This document shows positions 12,301 through 21,014 of a DNA stretch of 64,000 nt, one piece after another. This DNA is from Acridotheres tristis. Lineage: Eukaryota; Chordata; Aves; Passeriformes; Sturnidae. A program made the translations under genes and the position numbers. The stretch is from NCBI GenBank assembly GCA_037013685.1, contig CM072892.1, forward strand, positions 14,947,501 to 15,011,500, given 5' to 3'. The stretch's first letter is position 1; each line of letters starts with the position of its first letter. The notes beneath the pieces were generated by a model that worked only from the letters and a program-made list of their open reading frames with translations, did no database searches and was not told the DNA's origin.

Positions 12301-13345
12301 GCAAAGCTTAGATGCACTGTAAAATGCCCCATTGTGTTCATATTTTGGGAGCTGAAGGTATGATTTCCTACCAGTTCTTTGAAGGCAGGCTGAATAGGGT
12401 TGCTGCAGAGGTCACTTCAGATTTGTCTGGCTCTACCCTGTTAGCTGCTAAATATGCCAATGCCTTAATTCTGAAACATGTTTAGATTCATGTCTTTCTT
12501 TATTCTTGCCTGGACTAGCTGGTTCTCAACCACTTTGCAAGCAAACAATAACCATCTCTGTCTAAATTGTTCAGGAGTACTTTCAGATAATTAGCACTCT
12601 GCTGTCTTGTTTTGACATAATCTGAGTATACTGTGCTTTGGAATGAGTTTCCAAACAGCACATCTAATCCAAATAAGTTGTGACTCTCAAGTGAAACACT
12701 TTGTAATTGCTATCCAGAAACTTACCAGGTTTATGCTTTAAGGTGTACTCAGTCACTAAATCTTGTGTAGCTTGTTGGAGACCAATTAAATTCCCAGTCA
12801 TTCGTGCTGTAAGTGAAGTGCCTCTTACAATTATGAAAGATTTAGTAATGTGCTTTCAATTTTACCTTACAGCAACCTTGACTTTTATTTTTCTCCTCAG
12901 TTCAGGCCCTAACTATGGTTACTCAGTAGTCAGGATTCTTCTCAGTCTCATTACCTTGTGAACAGCCTGGGTGATCTGAAAATGTCATAGATGACTGGGA
13001 GTTGAGCAACCTTGTCAGAGAGAGAAAGCTGGGGTTAGCATCTGCCCCTGTCATTACAAAGGCTTGAAGTGCAAGTTTTTTTCTTGTTGTAACATTCTGT
13101 ATCTTTGATTTCTGCCCCAAGGAAGAAAAGCTAGTGAGCAAGAAGAAAGCCAGAAGCAAAAGATGCTGAAGGGGATGAAAAAACAGCTGAAACATATGTT
13201 GTCCCAGCCACTGTTTAAAGTCCTTATGAAAACCAAGTACCCAACACAGTCTGGAAAACTACTCATGCCTCAGACATCAGTGGGCATGTCAGCTTTAGGT
13301 GCCGTGTCCAAAAAGCAAGCTAAGAAGAAGAAATCAATAAAATAA
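1..13345 (+). CDS. DDX24: DDX24 ATP-dependent RNA helicase (DEAD box), 3' part, eight exons
   Basis: Spliced gene whose 5' exons lie left of the window. Coding exons are 1-316, 3254-3631, 5275-5428, 5781-6296, 8380-8455, 9031-9219, 11520-11649 and 13122-13345. They total 1983 bases, exactly 660 residues plus a TAA stop. The motifs appear in DEAD-box order: Q motif GFSAPTPIQ, motif I AETGSGKT, PTRELA, TPGR, DEAD, SAT, TDVAARGLD and HRSGRTAR. An acidic insert of roughly 80-90 residues between motifs I and Ia, and the Lys-rich tail, are typical of DDX24 (yeast Mak5 family). DDX24 is a mainly nucleolar helicase linked to large-subunit ribosome biogenesis, p53/p300 control and dampening of RNA sensing; that is family knowledge. 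Similarity to the mammalian protein from memory is high throughout the core. The only unclear junction is the last intron. No disabling change is seen, so the gene should be functional. Confidence 0.97.
317..3253 (+). other. DDX24 intron, no further gene seen
   Basis: AT-rich intronic sequence between a GTACAA donor and a polypyrimidine tract ending TTTTTTAG. Short open frames on both strands lack splice context, codon bias or recognisable motifs. No clear repeat family was recognised in it. Confidence 0.8.
3254..3631 (+). CDS. DDX24: DDX24 exon: P-loop, acidic insert, motif Ia
   Basis: The exon begins by completing the split Gly codon and reads SGKT of motif I directly after the acceptor. 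It then encodes the acidic, Ser/Glu/Asp-rich insertion (about 3320-3525) that distinguishes DDX24 from ordinary DEAD-box proteins, and then KRPLLGLVLTPTRELAVQV with motif Ia at 3571-3588. The insert differs greatly in sequence from the longer mammalian one, as expected for a disordered region. The donor is GTATGT after one base of a Gly codon. Confidence 0.96.
3632..5274 (+). other. DDX24 intron, AT-rich
   Basis: Intron with an AT-rich simple tract around 3955-4080, including TA-rich alternation and an A11 run, and a short TATT repeat near 4321. No coding content or known transposable element was recognised. Confidence 0.75.
5275..5428 (+). CDS. DDX24: DDX24 exon: motif Ib region
   Basis: Short exon bounded by an ATTCTAG acceptor and a GTAAAG donor. 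It encodes the ILVGGM segment and the TPGR motif (5361-5372), which contact RNA in DEAD-box helicases. It ends with two bases of an Arg codon, completed by the first base of the next exon. Length and phase agree with both neighbours. Confidence 0.95.
5781..6296 (+). CDS. DDX24: DDX24 exon: DEAD (Walker B), SAT motif and start of RecA domain 2
   Basis: The largest exon in the window. It opens with CLVIDEADRM, with the DEAD box at 5794-5805, followed by the SAT coupling motif at 5902-5910. Next is a Lys-rich spacer linking the two RecA lobes, then the start of the second lobe with the YPGRTMVFANS segment (motif IV). The acceptor is TTGACAG. The donor GTGAGA at 6297 leaves two bases of a Ser codon completed by the next exon. 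Confidence 0.96.
6297..8379 (+). other. DDX24 intron carrying a CR1 fragment
   Basis: Intron between GTGAGA and a CACTTTTCAG acceptor. Its first third contains an old CR1 3' fragment, listed separately. The open frames on both strands between 6800 and 7680 overlap or follow that repeat and show no protein similarity, so they are not called. Confidence 0.75.
6470..6900 (+). mobile_element. CR1 LINE 3' fragment, diverged
   Basis: The stretch contains the landmarks of the CR1 3' end in + orientation: a segment like 'gagcaagttcagtggaaggccac', then 'tggtgcttgatgggaggatgagggataatggg' split by substitutions, and finally 'agccctgagcaacctggtcc'. Several indels against the usual avian consensus suggest an old insertion, 5'-truncated as is normal for CR1. 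The family is recognised from memory and the boundaries are approximate. Confidence 0.75.
8380..8455 (+). CDS. DDX24: DDX24 exon: motif V
   Basis: A 76-base exon between a TTTTCAG acceptor and a GTTAAG donor. It encodes SCVLLTTDVAARGLDIPNVQ, with motif V TDVAARGLD at 8396-8422, and ends on a whole codon (phase 0). It is too short for simple open-frame detection and was identified by homology and phase. Confidence 0.95.
9031..9219 (+). CDS. DDX24: DDX24 exon: motif VI
   Basis: The exon follows a CTGCAG acceptor and ends at a GTAAAG donor, 63 whole codons. It carries VPRTSELYVHRSGRTAR, with the arginine-finger motif VI HRSGRTAR at 9058-9081. The LIGPEDLINFRKIYKTL segment typical of DDX24 follows. 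An open frame extends upstream through the intron to 8941 by chance; the conserved protein starts only at the acceptor. Confidence 0.95.
9220..11519 (+). other. DDX24 intron, no further gene seen
   Basis: Intron of about 2.3 kb ending TGATTGCAG. Short frames at 9820-10119 and 10718-11086 have no splice context or recognisable domain, and the second is merely hydrophobic. No repeat family was recognised. Confidence 0.75.
11520..11649 (+). CDS. DDX24: DDX24 exon: C-terminal extension, probable GC donor
   Basis: The exon encodes ERMNLARQIEKAEFFNSRAK, then a helical stretch matching the mammalian C-terminal extension, and ends in an acidic EMDLDDDMLM segment. The frame runs into a stop two codons after the last conserved residue (bases 11655-11657). 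The most economical donor is therefore GCAAGT at 11650, a GC-AG intron. A weaker GT donor at 11654 paired with an acceptor four bases downstream gives the same length and differs by one residue. Exon identity is secure; the exact 3' end is not. Confidence 0.88.
11650..13121 (+). other. Last DDX24 intron
   Basis: About 1.5 kb, probably bounded by GC and AG (GCAAGT ... CCCCAAG). It holds no recognised gene. A weak open frame at 12707-12961 has no supporting motif. Confidence 0.7.
13122..13345 (+). CDS. DDX24: DDX24 last coding exon
   Basis: It encodes a Gln/Glu/Lys-rich helix, then HMLSQPLFKVLMKTKYPTQS, strongly conserved with mammalian DDX24, and a short Lys-rich tail KKQAKKKKSIK before TAA (13343-13345). 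The basic tail fits a nucleolar localisation signal. The tail is shorter than the human one, which has a Pro/Gln-rich extension. Confidence 0.94.
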
Positions 13346-13612
13346 AATTAGATAACAGCAAGATCAGTCAGCGTAACAGAAGCAAGGACTATCCTCATCA
13401 AGGCTGTCTTTGCTTATGGAGGAACCCAGCTAGAAGTCAGATTGGATAAGGATGTTGCCTGTGTATTAGTTGTGCAGGCACAAAACAAAATGCTGATTTA
13501 AAGGGCTCGATTAACATCTGGTTAGGTACTGTTGAATCTTGGATCTTGTTTTTTTATATTCTTACTTTTTTCTTAACTCTCTGTATTAATAAAAGGTAAT
13601 TAGTTTTCACAT
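13346..13612 (+). promoter_or_regulatory. DDX24: DDX24 3' UTR with poly(A) signal
   Basis: An AATAAA hexamer at 13588-13593 follows a T-rich tract and lies about 245 bases after the stop. Cleavage would be expected some 15-25 bases further on. A second AATAAA-like string overlaps the stop codon itself (about 13336) and is a less likely site. Confidence 0.6.
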
Positions 13613-15320
13613 AGTTCTGATAATCACTCCCTTTTGTGAGATGGGTAAGAGTTACTGAGTGGAATTCACTGTGGGCATACTCTAATGATAAAACTTGACT
13701 TGAATTTTAATATCTTTGAAGGACAGGGGAAGGTCGGCTTTATACAGTGTGAGTACAGTCTGAGCTGGTGGTAGTGGGAGGTTTGGCTTTTACTGCCTTC
13801 AGCTCAGTGTGAAAGAGAAAATACAGATAATGTTGCCAGTAAGTCTACGGTTCTGGTTATGGAAATGTCCCAGTTTTCTTTCTTCTCTGATAATATTTCT
13901 CTGTTCTATTCTCCACCAGATTAATTCTCTTAGTCCTGTGTTAATACATTTTGAATGTACAAAAAAAAGGTGGCAATGGGCTAGGACTGACCGTGGGAGA
14001 TGTGTAGATTTCTGAGGAATAAGTGTTGCTACTCAGTGTTTTCTTGATTAATATTTGAAGTTAAGCCTGTATTTGAAAACATGTTAGAACCATGATCTTC
14101 GCTGTAATGGAAGAGATGATGTTTTGAAATACCACTTTTGAAGATTGCTCCGTGATAATTATGCTTTTAAATAATTTTAACCTGATCTGGGAAAATATTT
14201 TTAAACTGTTTTTTAAAATATGCCAGAAAAATATTTTTTGAATTTTTGCTAAATTATATCTGCCATAAACTCCAAAGCCTGTGTCTGTTTTCAGTTACTT
14301 GAGATTTTTAAATCCTTCATACCTGATTATATTTACACTTAGCAGGCAAGGAGAGGGGAAAAGCACCCGAAAGATAAGACAGTGGAATCTGTGTTGGTGG
14401 GAGAACAAGTAACCTTCACCTGCTGGCTCTGGATGAGGCTTAGTTTCTGTGTCTCAAACAGTATGGAATGAACTAGTGTCACTGCCATGACAAGAAGCAC
14501 CAATTTACTCACCTACTCAGGGAAATTTGTCTGTGGATTTGAGTGCCCCCTCTAACCACTTGCTAGTTATGTGAGAATAACAAACTCTTTATTCTTTCAT
14601 CTCTAAATAATTGAAGCCCTCCGTCTCTGGAGGGCTTTTCTCTTGTTTTCATGCATTACTGAAGAAGAGCTGTGACAATGTAATCATAAGCATACAGAAC
14701 TTGTCAATTATGTATGAGACTTTCCTTGCTATGCACTGTTTGTCTTATGCCCTTGGGAGCAGAGGGGGATGTTTTGGGGAGAAGAGATGGTAAGGTTCTG
14801 TTTCCTCTCTCATATGAGGAGACACATCTTTGGAGTTAATGTGACATCTGAAAAATAACAATTTTATGACAGTTCCTTGTAAGGAAGGCTGGAAAAAGGA
14901 ACTGAACAAAGTTAAGCATGCTCTCATTTCTTTCCTGTGCAATTTTAATCAGACTCTTACATTTCAAGAACGTTTGTATTGGTTTTGCATCCTGAAGGGT
15001 CTGAAGACCAGGTAGACCTTTTCTGCATCTTACAATGCATTTCTGTTTCCATTTAATGAAAAAAAATCAAGGCTGGATCCTGACAACAGAGCTCAGCATC
15101 TCCCTTTCTGAATCTACATGAGTTTCAGCAATTCTAATTCCATGAGATCATAAGAACAGAATTGAAGGACTATGAGAGTGTTGTTACTACATTTCTATCA
15201 TTGCTATGAAGTTTTTCAGCTGCTTCTGTTTCCCTGTGTTTAACAACCCAGCTCTTACACTCCCAGCCCACTGTCTTGCCAAGTCTCTCCAGGATGGGGC
15301 ATGGCAAGACTTGTGCCCTC
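13613..15320. other. Intergenic sequence after DDX24, nothing recognised
   Basis: AT-rich non-coding sequence with A/T homopolymer runs. Only short frames occur (13809-14015, 14611-14793 and others), without recognisable domains or splice support. Confidence 0.7.
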
Positions 15321-15324
15321 CTTG

Positions 15325-15460
15325 CTGCCTTCATAGAATCATAAAACTTAATGCCACCATGCCCATATAGCAAAGTGCCACATCCACTTGTTTTTTGAAC
15401 ACTCCAGGGATGGTGACTGCTGCTTCCCTGGAGAGCCTGTTCTGAAACTTAATGGTTCAT
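15325..15460 (-). mobile_element. CR1 fragment, minus orientation
   Basis: The + strand reads 'catagaatcataaaactt', then 'atagcaaagtgccacatccact', then 'gaacactccagggatggtgactgctgcttccctgg' and 'agcctgttctgaaac'. This is the complement of the CR1 3' end as commonly seen in bird genomes. It is short and diverged; boundaries are approximate. Confidence 0.7.
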
Positions 15461-17625
15461 TTTTGTTTATGGGACATGCTCTGGGGCTGGTTTTCTTCTG
15501 CAGCCTCTTACATGCTCTGCATGAACTCTCAATTCTTAAATCTACTGATGCTGCACCCCCACAGGAACTAAAGCAGAGCTTGGACCCTAAAAATATCTCA
15601 GTGTCTTAAAAAGAATACTTGTCTAGAGCTCTGAAAGCTCTCTTATGGCTGCCTGTTTTGCCTCGTCATTATCTTACCAGGATACCCTGCGTCTTCTAGT
15701 TAGAGGAAAAAATCTTGTATTTGCTTTAGCTAATTCTAAAAAAATTTTAAACCAATAACTGAAAGACATTACCATTTAGCTGCCCCACTCCTACATGAAT
15801 GATGTTACTGCAGAAAGAGGACAGTAGAGCAGAGTGTTTCCTCTATCTCTTGATTTGCATGTGTACTACCGGTGCAAATTAGACGTGAAGAATTTTACAT
15901 CAAGTCCATATGGGTAGTGTAATCTTCGTGTTTATCAGATAAGTAGTATCAAATGTTTTCTCTAATGCTCTGCTGGCACAGCAGTTATACTGAGGCCTCA
16001 AACCAGTAATCTCGTGTTTTGTGGCAGCTTATGTCTGCTGAAATACCCATAATTAAAGGACTTATTAAGTCTATTTAAGCTGTCAAAGCAACTTCCAAGT
16101 AGTTTAATAAAAGCACGACTTCAGCAGAGTGGTGGTAGGGTACAAGCTGATACAGAGCAACCAATACTACCTAACAGAAAAATGACACAATAGCTTCTGA
16201 ACCTTCATTTTTATTTTCTGAATACATGGGGCCAGTTGACCTCATCCCTGCCACAGAGTTCCTGCTCTGTCATACTCTATAAAGAAAAGGAAGAGTCCCT
16301 GCAGTTTAAGGCATCTGCTGAGGAGATAGTTTGGACAGGATCTCACATATTAGACAAGAGAGTTTCCTGACATTCCCCATGCCTTTTCTCTCCTCCCCTG
16401 TATGTTAATAAAGCAGCAAATTAGCAGAGCAGAAGCTGGAGTGGTGCCTTGCCATATGCCAGCAGCCCAGGCACAGGGCTGGCCATGTGGCACAGGGGAT
16501 GTAATTCACACCTTCCTGAGAGAGGACTGGGTACCACACACTGCATCCCTGAGGGGAGAGGAGGATGGAAACAGACACTTTGACAGCCTCACCTCACACA
16601 GCCTGACACAAGCAGGAAGATGTGGTAAGAAATGCTGTGCTTTCCTGGGTGTTGAAACGCCCACTGCTTTGTCCTGTGCTAGCAGGATGTGTTTTTTGGG
16701 TGCCTGAGCTATTCCAGACTTTTTGATGAATGGCTTGGTGCAGGAAGGAGCTCAGAAGACCATGAAATGAATGACTGATAATATAGCAAGCAACAATCTG
16801 TAAGTAATACCCAACAGTCATTGCAGAAAAGTAGGATGTCAATGGTCATAGGTTTGGGAAGTAAAAGGGAGGCACAAGACAGAGGGCTCTCTTTAGGAAA
16901 ATTATCCTGGTTCTTTAAACCTCTATAGATCCCCTCTATAGCCCCCTTCTGACAGTCAGGAAGATGTCTGATACTGTTCTGGCCTGTGAGAGATTTTCAA
17001 TTTTTTTTTTTTTTTTTTGTGAAAGGTATTGCAAGGCTTCTTCTAAAGTCAGTCATAAGCTCCTCCTGGGGTTGGCTTCCCAGAGTGAGTAACAAAGAGG
17101 AAAAATAATGTCACTCATGTGGCAAGTTTCTTGGCCTGAGGAAGCAAGTGAATAAGAGATGCTATGCTTCTTTGCCTTGGAGTTCAACAGCTCTTGCTGT
17201 GAAACTGGAAGAAATTGTAGCCAGTTTCCAAAGCAACCAACTTTAGATGGTACAAATTGCCAAATTTCTGTAGGTGAGAGCTGCATTTACAGAACATAAA
17301 CACAAAACCTGGCTTGGAAAAGCAGAACAGGCGCTAAAAAATGGGTTTTAGTACCACTGGGCTAATTAAAGGTCTGATTATTTTTTGTTATTGATGTAAT
17401 ATCAATCTAATCACTAGTGTGGACGGTTTTTTAGAAGTGAAGTTTCTTTTTCTTTACTCGTGGCAATATCTATAGCAGTATAAGATGACAGGTATTACGG
17501 ATTTGCACACACTGCCCATCTTAACAGGCTCCAACCATAGGATCCCACTGATTAATATCAAGTCCAAGTGAAGGTTTCCAGTACCTCTTTTGTTAGTTCT
17601 TAGGTTACAGCTGTGTGTCCCTCTG
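15461..17625. other. Intergenic sequence, nothing recognised
   Basis: Non-coding sequence with an uninterrupted T18 run at 17001-17018. Small open frames (16402-16707, 17053-17286) show no domain, and no retroelement similarity was recognised. Confidence 0.65.
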
Positions 17626-17643
17626 GAGTGGGACCCCTTCCCC

Positions 17644-17800
17644 AGACCACGCTTCCCAGTTATACCAGTACCACCCGTTGCCCAGTCCACACAGATCTTC
17701 ACTTAATTCTGCTCAGTGGTCTCTCTGTTTCTTACTGGTTTTCACTGTTGCTGGGCTAGCCTTCTTAAGTTACCTCATTCTCTTGGAATTTTCTCCTTTG
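17644..17800 (-). repeat. Diverged direct repeat, copy A (possible LTR remnant)
   Basis: About 155 bases, readily alignable with 19296-19470. Both contain 'cagttatacc.gtaccacc', 'agttacctcattct' and 'ctcattctcttggaatt'. The similarity is clear but interrupted by indels. Its position downstream of integrase on the minus strand would suit a 3' LTR remnant, but an internal duplication is equally possible. Confidence 0.55.
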
Positions 17801-17989
17801 TCCTTGCATTCTAGAAAACAAAAGGAGCCAAAATATCTATACAATGAAGAGTTTGATACCTGAACTGGGGTAACCATTCTAGTATCTTAAGGTCTAGAAG
17901 ACAGTCCAATAATAAAACTGGTTGAAACCATCACTCTTGTGCCTTTTCTTCTTGTAGATGCTTTTTGTGTCCCTGGTATAAACTTGGTA

Positions 17990-18435
17990 ATTCGTTCTCT
18001 CCATCTAAGAGGCTGGTCATAGCAGGGACAGAGGTGGCAGATATAGCTAAATGTCTGCCAAACACCATTTTTGCTGGTGGCACAAAGTATTTCTAATAGC
18101 CCATCGCTCTATTCCTAAAGGCCATTCAGGTAGCCATTTCAAAGCTCCCTGACTATAAATTCAATTAAATTTTTTTGAGAGTCTTATTCATTCTTTTCCC
18201 CTCTCCGGAGGACTGTGAATGATACTGAATGTGTAGTTGTCACTGTGCTCCTAAAATTTTATAGATGTTGTTTAGTATTGCTGCTGGAAAGTGAGAACCT
18301 CTAGCAGGTTCTATGTTTTCAGGTATTCCATATCTGGTAAGGATGTTTTAATCACTCCCACAGTAACAGTTTTCCTGGTGGGAAAAGCTTCTATCCATTC
18401 TGAAAGCTGATCCATGATTACCAGTGCTCATAAGA
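17990..18435 (-). pseudogene. Retroviral integrase remnant
   Basis: The minus-strand translation starting near 18420 reads MDQLSEWIEAFPTRK, matching the integrase catalytic-core segment that surrounds the first Asp in gamma-type retroviruses. Downstream, broken pieces resemble the remaining core, up to a segment corresponding to the HP(Q/P)..GQVER region near 18185. Stop codons interrupt the frame (for example after the GVIKTSLPDMEYLKT piece), so no protein can be made. Confidence 0.65.
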
Positions 18436-18724
18436 GGCATGCCAGCATAACCACATGGAAAATGGGAAAAACGAATATGATCATACTTCAACGGCTTGTT
18501 TGTGTTTTGTGTTGGAAAACTTTCAACATGTGAGGGAAATAATCACAATACTTTTCATTGTCATATATATTCTGGGGACTGTCCACATTTTTTCAATCTG
18601 GTTAACAATTGCTATCATCTCTGCATGTATTTTATCATGAAACCAAAATCATTAAATGCTTTCTTGGTAGAGTAGGTTATCTCCCAATAGTCCAAATTTA
18701 AGATAATTACATTATTTTAAATCA

Positions 18725-18960
18725 TAGCGCTGTGCCGTTTGTGGGGACAACGCTTGCGTAGCGCGTTGCTTCCAAACGAGCTGCGCTTCACGCCGTGGAT
18801 GATGCTCGGCTGCGGCCGCCTTGAGGCGCAGTTATCCGCTCGGCGCGGACAACAATTGCCATCATCTCTCGGCTCATCATCGCCTCTCACGGGGCGGCGC
18901 TGCGGAGTCGCGCCTGGAGGAGCGGCTGCGCCCGCTGCGCCTCGCTCTCACACAGGGATA
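18725..18960. other. CpG-dense patch inside the retroviral remnant
   Basis: About 235 bases packed with CpG (gcgtagcgcg, gcggccgc, cggcgcgg, ggggcggcg), with sharp changes to AT-rich sequence on both sides. It contains no recognisable gene. It may be an inserted segment or a small CpG island that escaped methylation. A 19-base word near 18851 recurs at 18604 with one mismatch. Confidence 0.55.
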
Positions 18961-19084
18961 GGGATTTGGAATAATTCACCAAGCTCCCTGCAGGAGCTCC
19001 CCTTATACTTTGGAAATCCTCTCCTCTCTCTGGACCCCACTCTATAGGCCCCACTCCCTCTGCCTTTGTAGCATCTCCCCCGGT

Positions 19085-19225
19085 ATCCAGGATCTGCAGT
19101 ATTCCACTGTGCCTAAAAATCCACACAGTATCTTTCAAGTCATCTTTCAACAAACTGAAGAAAATAGTAGGAGAGCCAGAGAACTCCTGGAGCAGGAAGG
19201 TCCATGTTAGTTGTTTTTTCCACAT
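19085..19225 (-). pseudogene. Retroviral reverse transcriptase remnant
   Basis: The minus-strand frame reads WTFLLQEFSGSPTIF followed by a DL segment. This matches the reverse-transcriptase core just before the catalytic YVDD/YMDD box (compare the usual LPQGF..SPTLF). The expected YVDD is lost in a disrupted ILQILDTGGD stretch. Only this fragment of the domain survives. Confidence 0.6.
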
Positions 19226-19295
19226 AAATGCAAGTAGAAAGTGGGTGCCCTCTGCTGCAGGAAAGGTAAAACCTAGCAGTCCCTGGAGGAACCCA

Positions 19296-19470
19296 GATCA
19301 AGCCCCTCAGTTATACCTGTACCACCCACTGACCCAATCCATACATCCAGTCACTTCATTCTGGTCAGTGGCTTCTTGATTTCTTATTAGTTTTCTCTCT
19401 TGCTGAGAGAAGTTACCTCATTCTGAACTTATCTCATTCTCTTGGAATTGTCTCATTCCTCCTTGTCCTT
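19296..19470 (-). repeat. Diverged direct repeat, copy B (possible LTR remnant)
   Basis: Partner of the 17644-17800 segment, upstream of the reverse-transcriptase trace on the minus strand. It lies only about 70 bases from that trace, so gag and protease would have to be deleted if this is a 5' LTR remnant. Confidence 0.55.
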
Positions 19471-19480
19471 ATCGTCTTCA

Positions 19481-20757
19481 TTTCACTCACATCTGCTGGA
19501 TTATGCTAGTTCTGTGTTAGCAGCATTTGTTTTCTCAAAAAATTTGCTCTCTGCCAGCCCTTGCAGCCTAGAGCTTCAAGTGCTTTAGTTACAAGTGCTA
19601 AGCAATTAATGCTAAATGAGTCTATTCAGAAAGAATAGTTAAATGTCTTCTATAACACATGAATAAGGTATAAGGTGTAGTCACTGCTCTTTCAGGTTAC
19701 TTCTAAACTGCCTCAAGTGAGGCTATTTCCATCCCTGCAGTTCTGAGATGACACCACAGTGTGGTTTTCTTGGCAAGTTAAAAAAAAAACGGTGAGAATT
19801 AATTTGCTGAAATATTTCTCACTAATTTTCTTTGTTTTCCTAGGTTCTCAAAATCTCCTAGGCTCTAGCTGGTAAAAATGTTTATTCTTGCACATATATG
19901 CATGTATAAACACGATTGGAAATAATGTCCCTTTCATCATAGAAGTTTTCAAAAGTCTATTTTCCAGTACAATATCATTCAATATATATGTGTATATACA
20001 TGCACACAGTGTGACCTTTTAGCTAATTAAACTATGTATTTTTATATAAGAAAAAGTTTTATCATTATCTCCATTCCCCCAGCAGTTGTTTGTTTCATTC
20101 ATTAAAAAAATGAAGTATATGCTTACCAAATGATAAATGAAAGTGAACTGGAGGAAATGTTGCCATCACAAATTTCAAAACAAACAAGAAAATTTCAATG
20201 TTCTATCTCAACTAAATCTGAGCCAAAAAAACGCAACTTCCTTTAAATCTTGAAACAGGATTCCTCACATTGTCTTATCTTTTTTCTTCCTATTTTCCAT
20301 ACAAGGACAACAAAAATTATATTAATGTACTGGCAAAAAAAAAAACAAACAACAAAACAGGAATGCAGACCTGACATTTGGGGTATAAAAACCCTAAGAC
20401 AGTTTATCAAGTAGAAATTTAATGTTGTTTTCTTCTTTTTAAAATACGATCAATGTAAGTGCAGGAATAAACACTGAGTAAATTAATCAGGAACTGTTTA
20501 ATTACAAAAGCACTTTTCTGTACACAAAAGCCTTGGAGTCATCCATAACCAGGGACAACTTCCTCCTTCGAATAAAGAAAATGTTTGCAGTTTCCATTAT
20601 ATGACATTCACATTTTACTGCAATGCCTTGTTATTTAAAAACAAAACAAAACCAAATAACAAACCAAAACCCTAGACTGGGAAAGGTTTATCTTTTGTAT
20701 ATAATCGGAAGCTGTCTTTGTTATTCCTGTATTTTAATTAAACTGTTCCTTACACAG
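19481..20757. other. AT-rich intergenic sequence
   Basis: Non-coding sequence with A-runs (about 19778 and 20335) and AT dinucleotide stretches near 19890-20000. No gene or repeat family was recognised. Confidence 0.65.
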
Positions 20758-21014
20758 ATGGTGAAACCAGAACTCAGTTCATGATGAATTATGGCCTCCC
20801 AGAGCTGAGTTATGGTGCAAGAGCAAACAGCCAGACACTGATTCCACTGCTGGGCAATCAAAGCCATAAATTAACATTTCTCCTCCTTGGTGTACTTATA
20901 TTTATGACCATTTTATATTCTCTGAAAAGCAGGTCAGGCCCTCTTATATACGGCACCATTTCCCCAGCAGAGGACTTTAAAAAATGGACAGGGCACAGGT
21001 ACACACAGGGCTAG
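20758..21014 (+). CDS. Hypothetical exon-like frame with one membrane segment
   Basis: After a CTTACACAG acceptor-like site, a frame of about 85 residues runs to a TAG at 21012. It contains an N-terminal polar stretch, a hydrophobic run LTFLLLGVLIFMTILYSL (about 20872-20925), and a basic/polar tail ending WTGHRYTQG. A possible start ATG is at 20781. The shape is that of a last exon of a single-pass membrane protein, but I recognise no family and no partner exon was found. It may be a chance frame. Confidence 0.2.

Larger units (their letters stand above)
17626..19480 (-). mobile_element. Degenerate endogenous retrovirus, minus strand
   Basis: Read on the minus strand, this block has a reverse-transcriptase-like fragment (about 19225-19090) followed by an integrase-like fragment (about 18435-17990), in the normal pol order. 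Two diverged direct repeats flank it (about 19470-19296 and 17800-17644). Gag, protease and a recognisable envelope are absent, and stops and frameshifts interrupt pol. This fits an old, internally deleted provirus, closest in motif to gamma-type (class I) elements. The flanking repeats may be LTR remnants, but neither boundary has a clear TG..CA end or target duplication. Confidence 0.65.
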
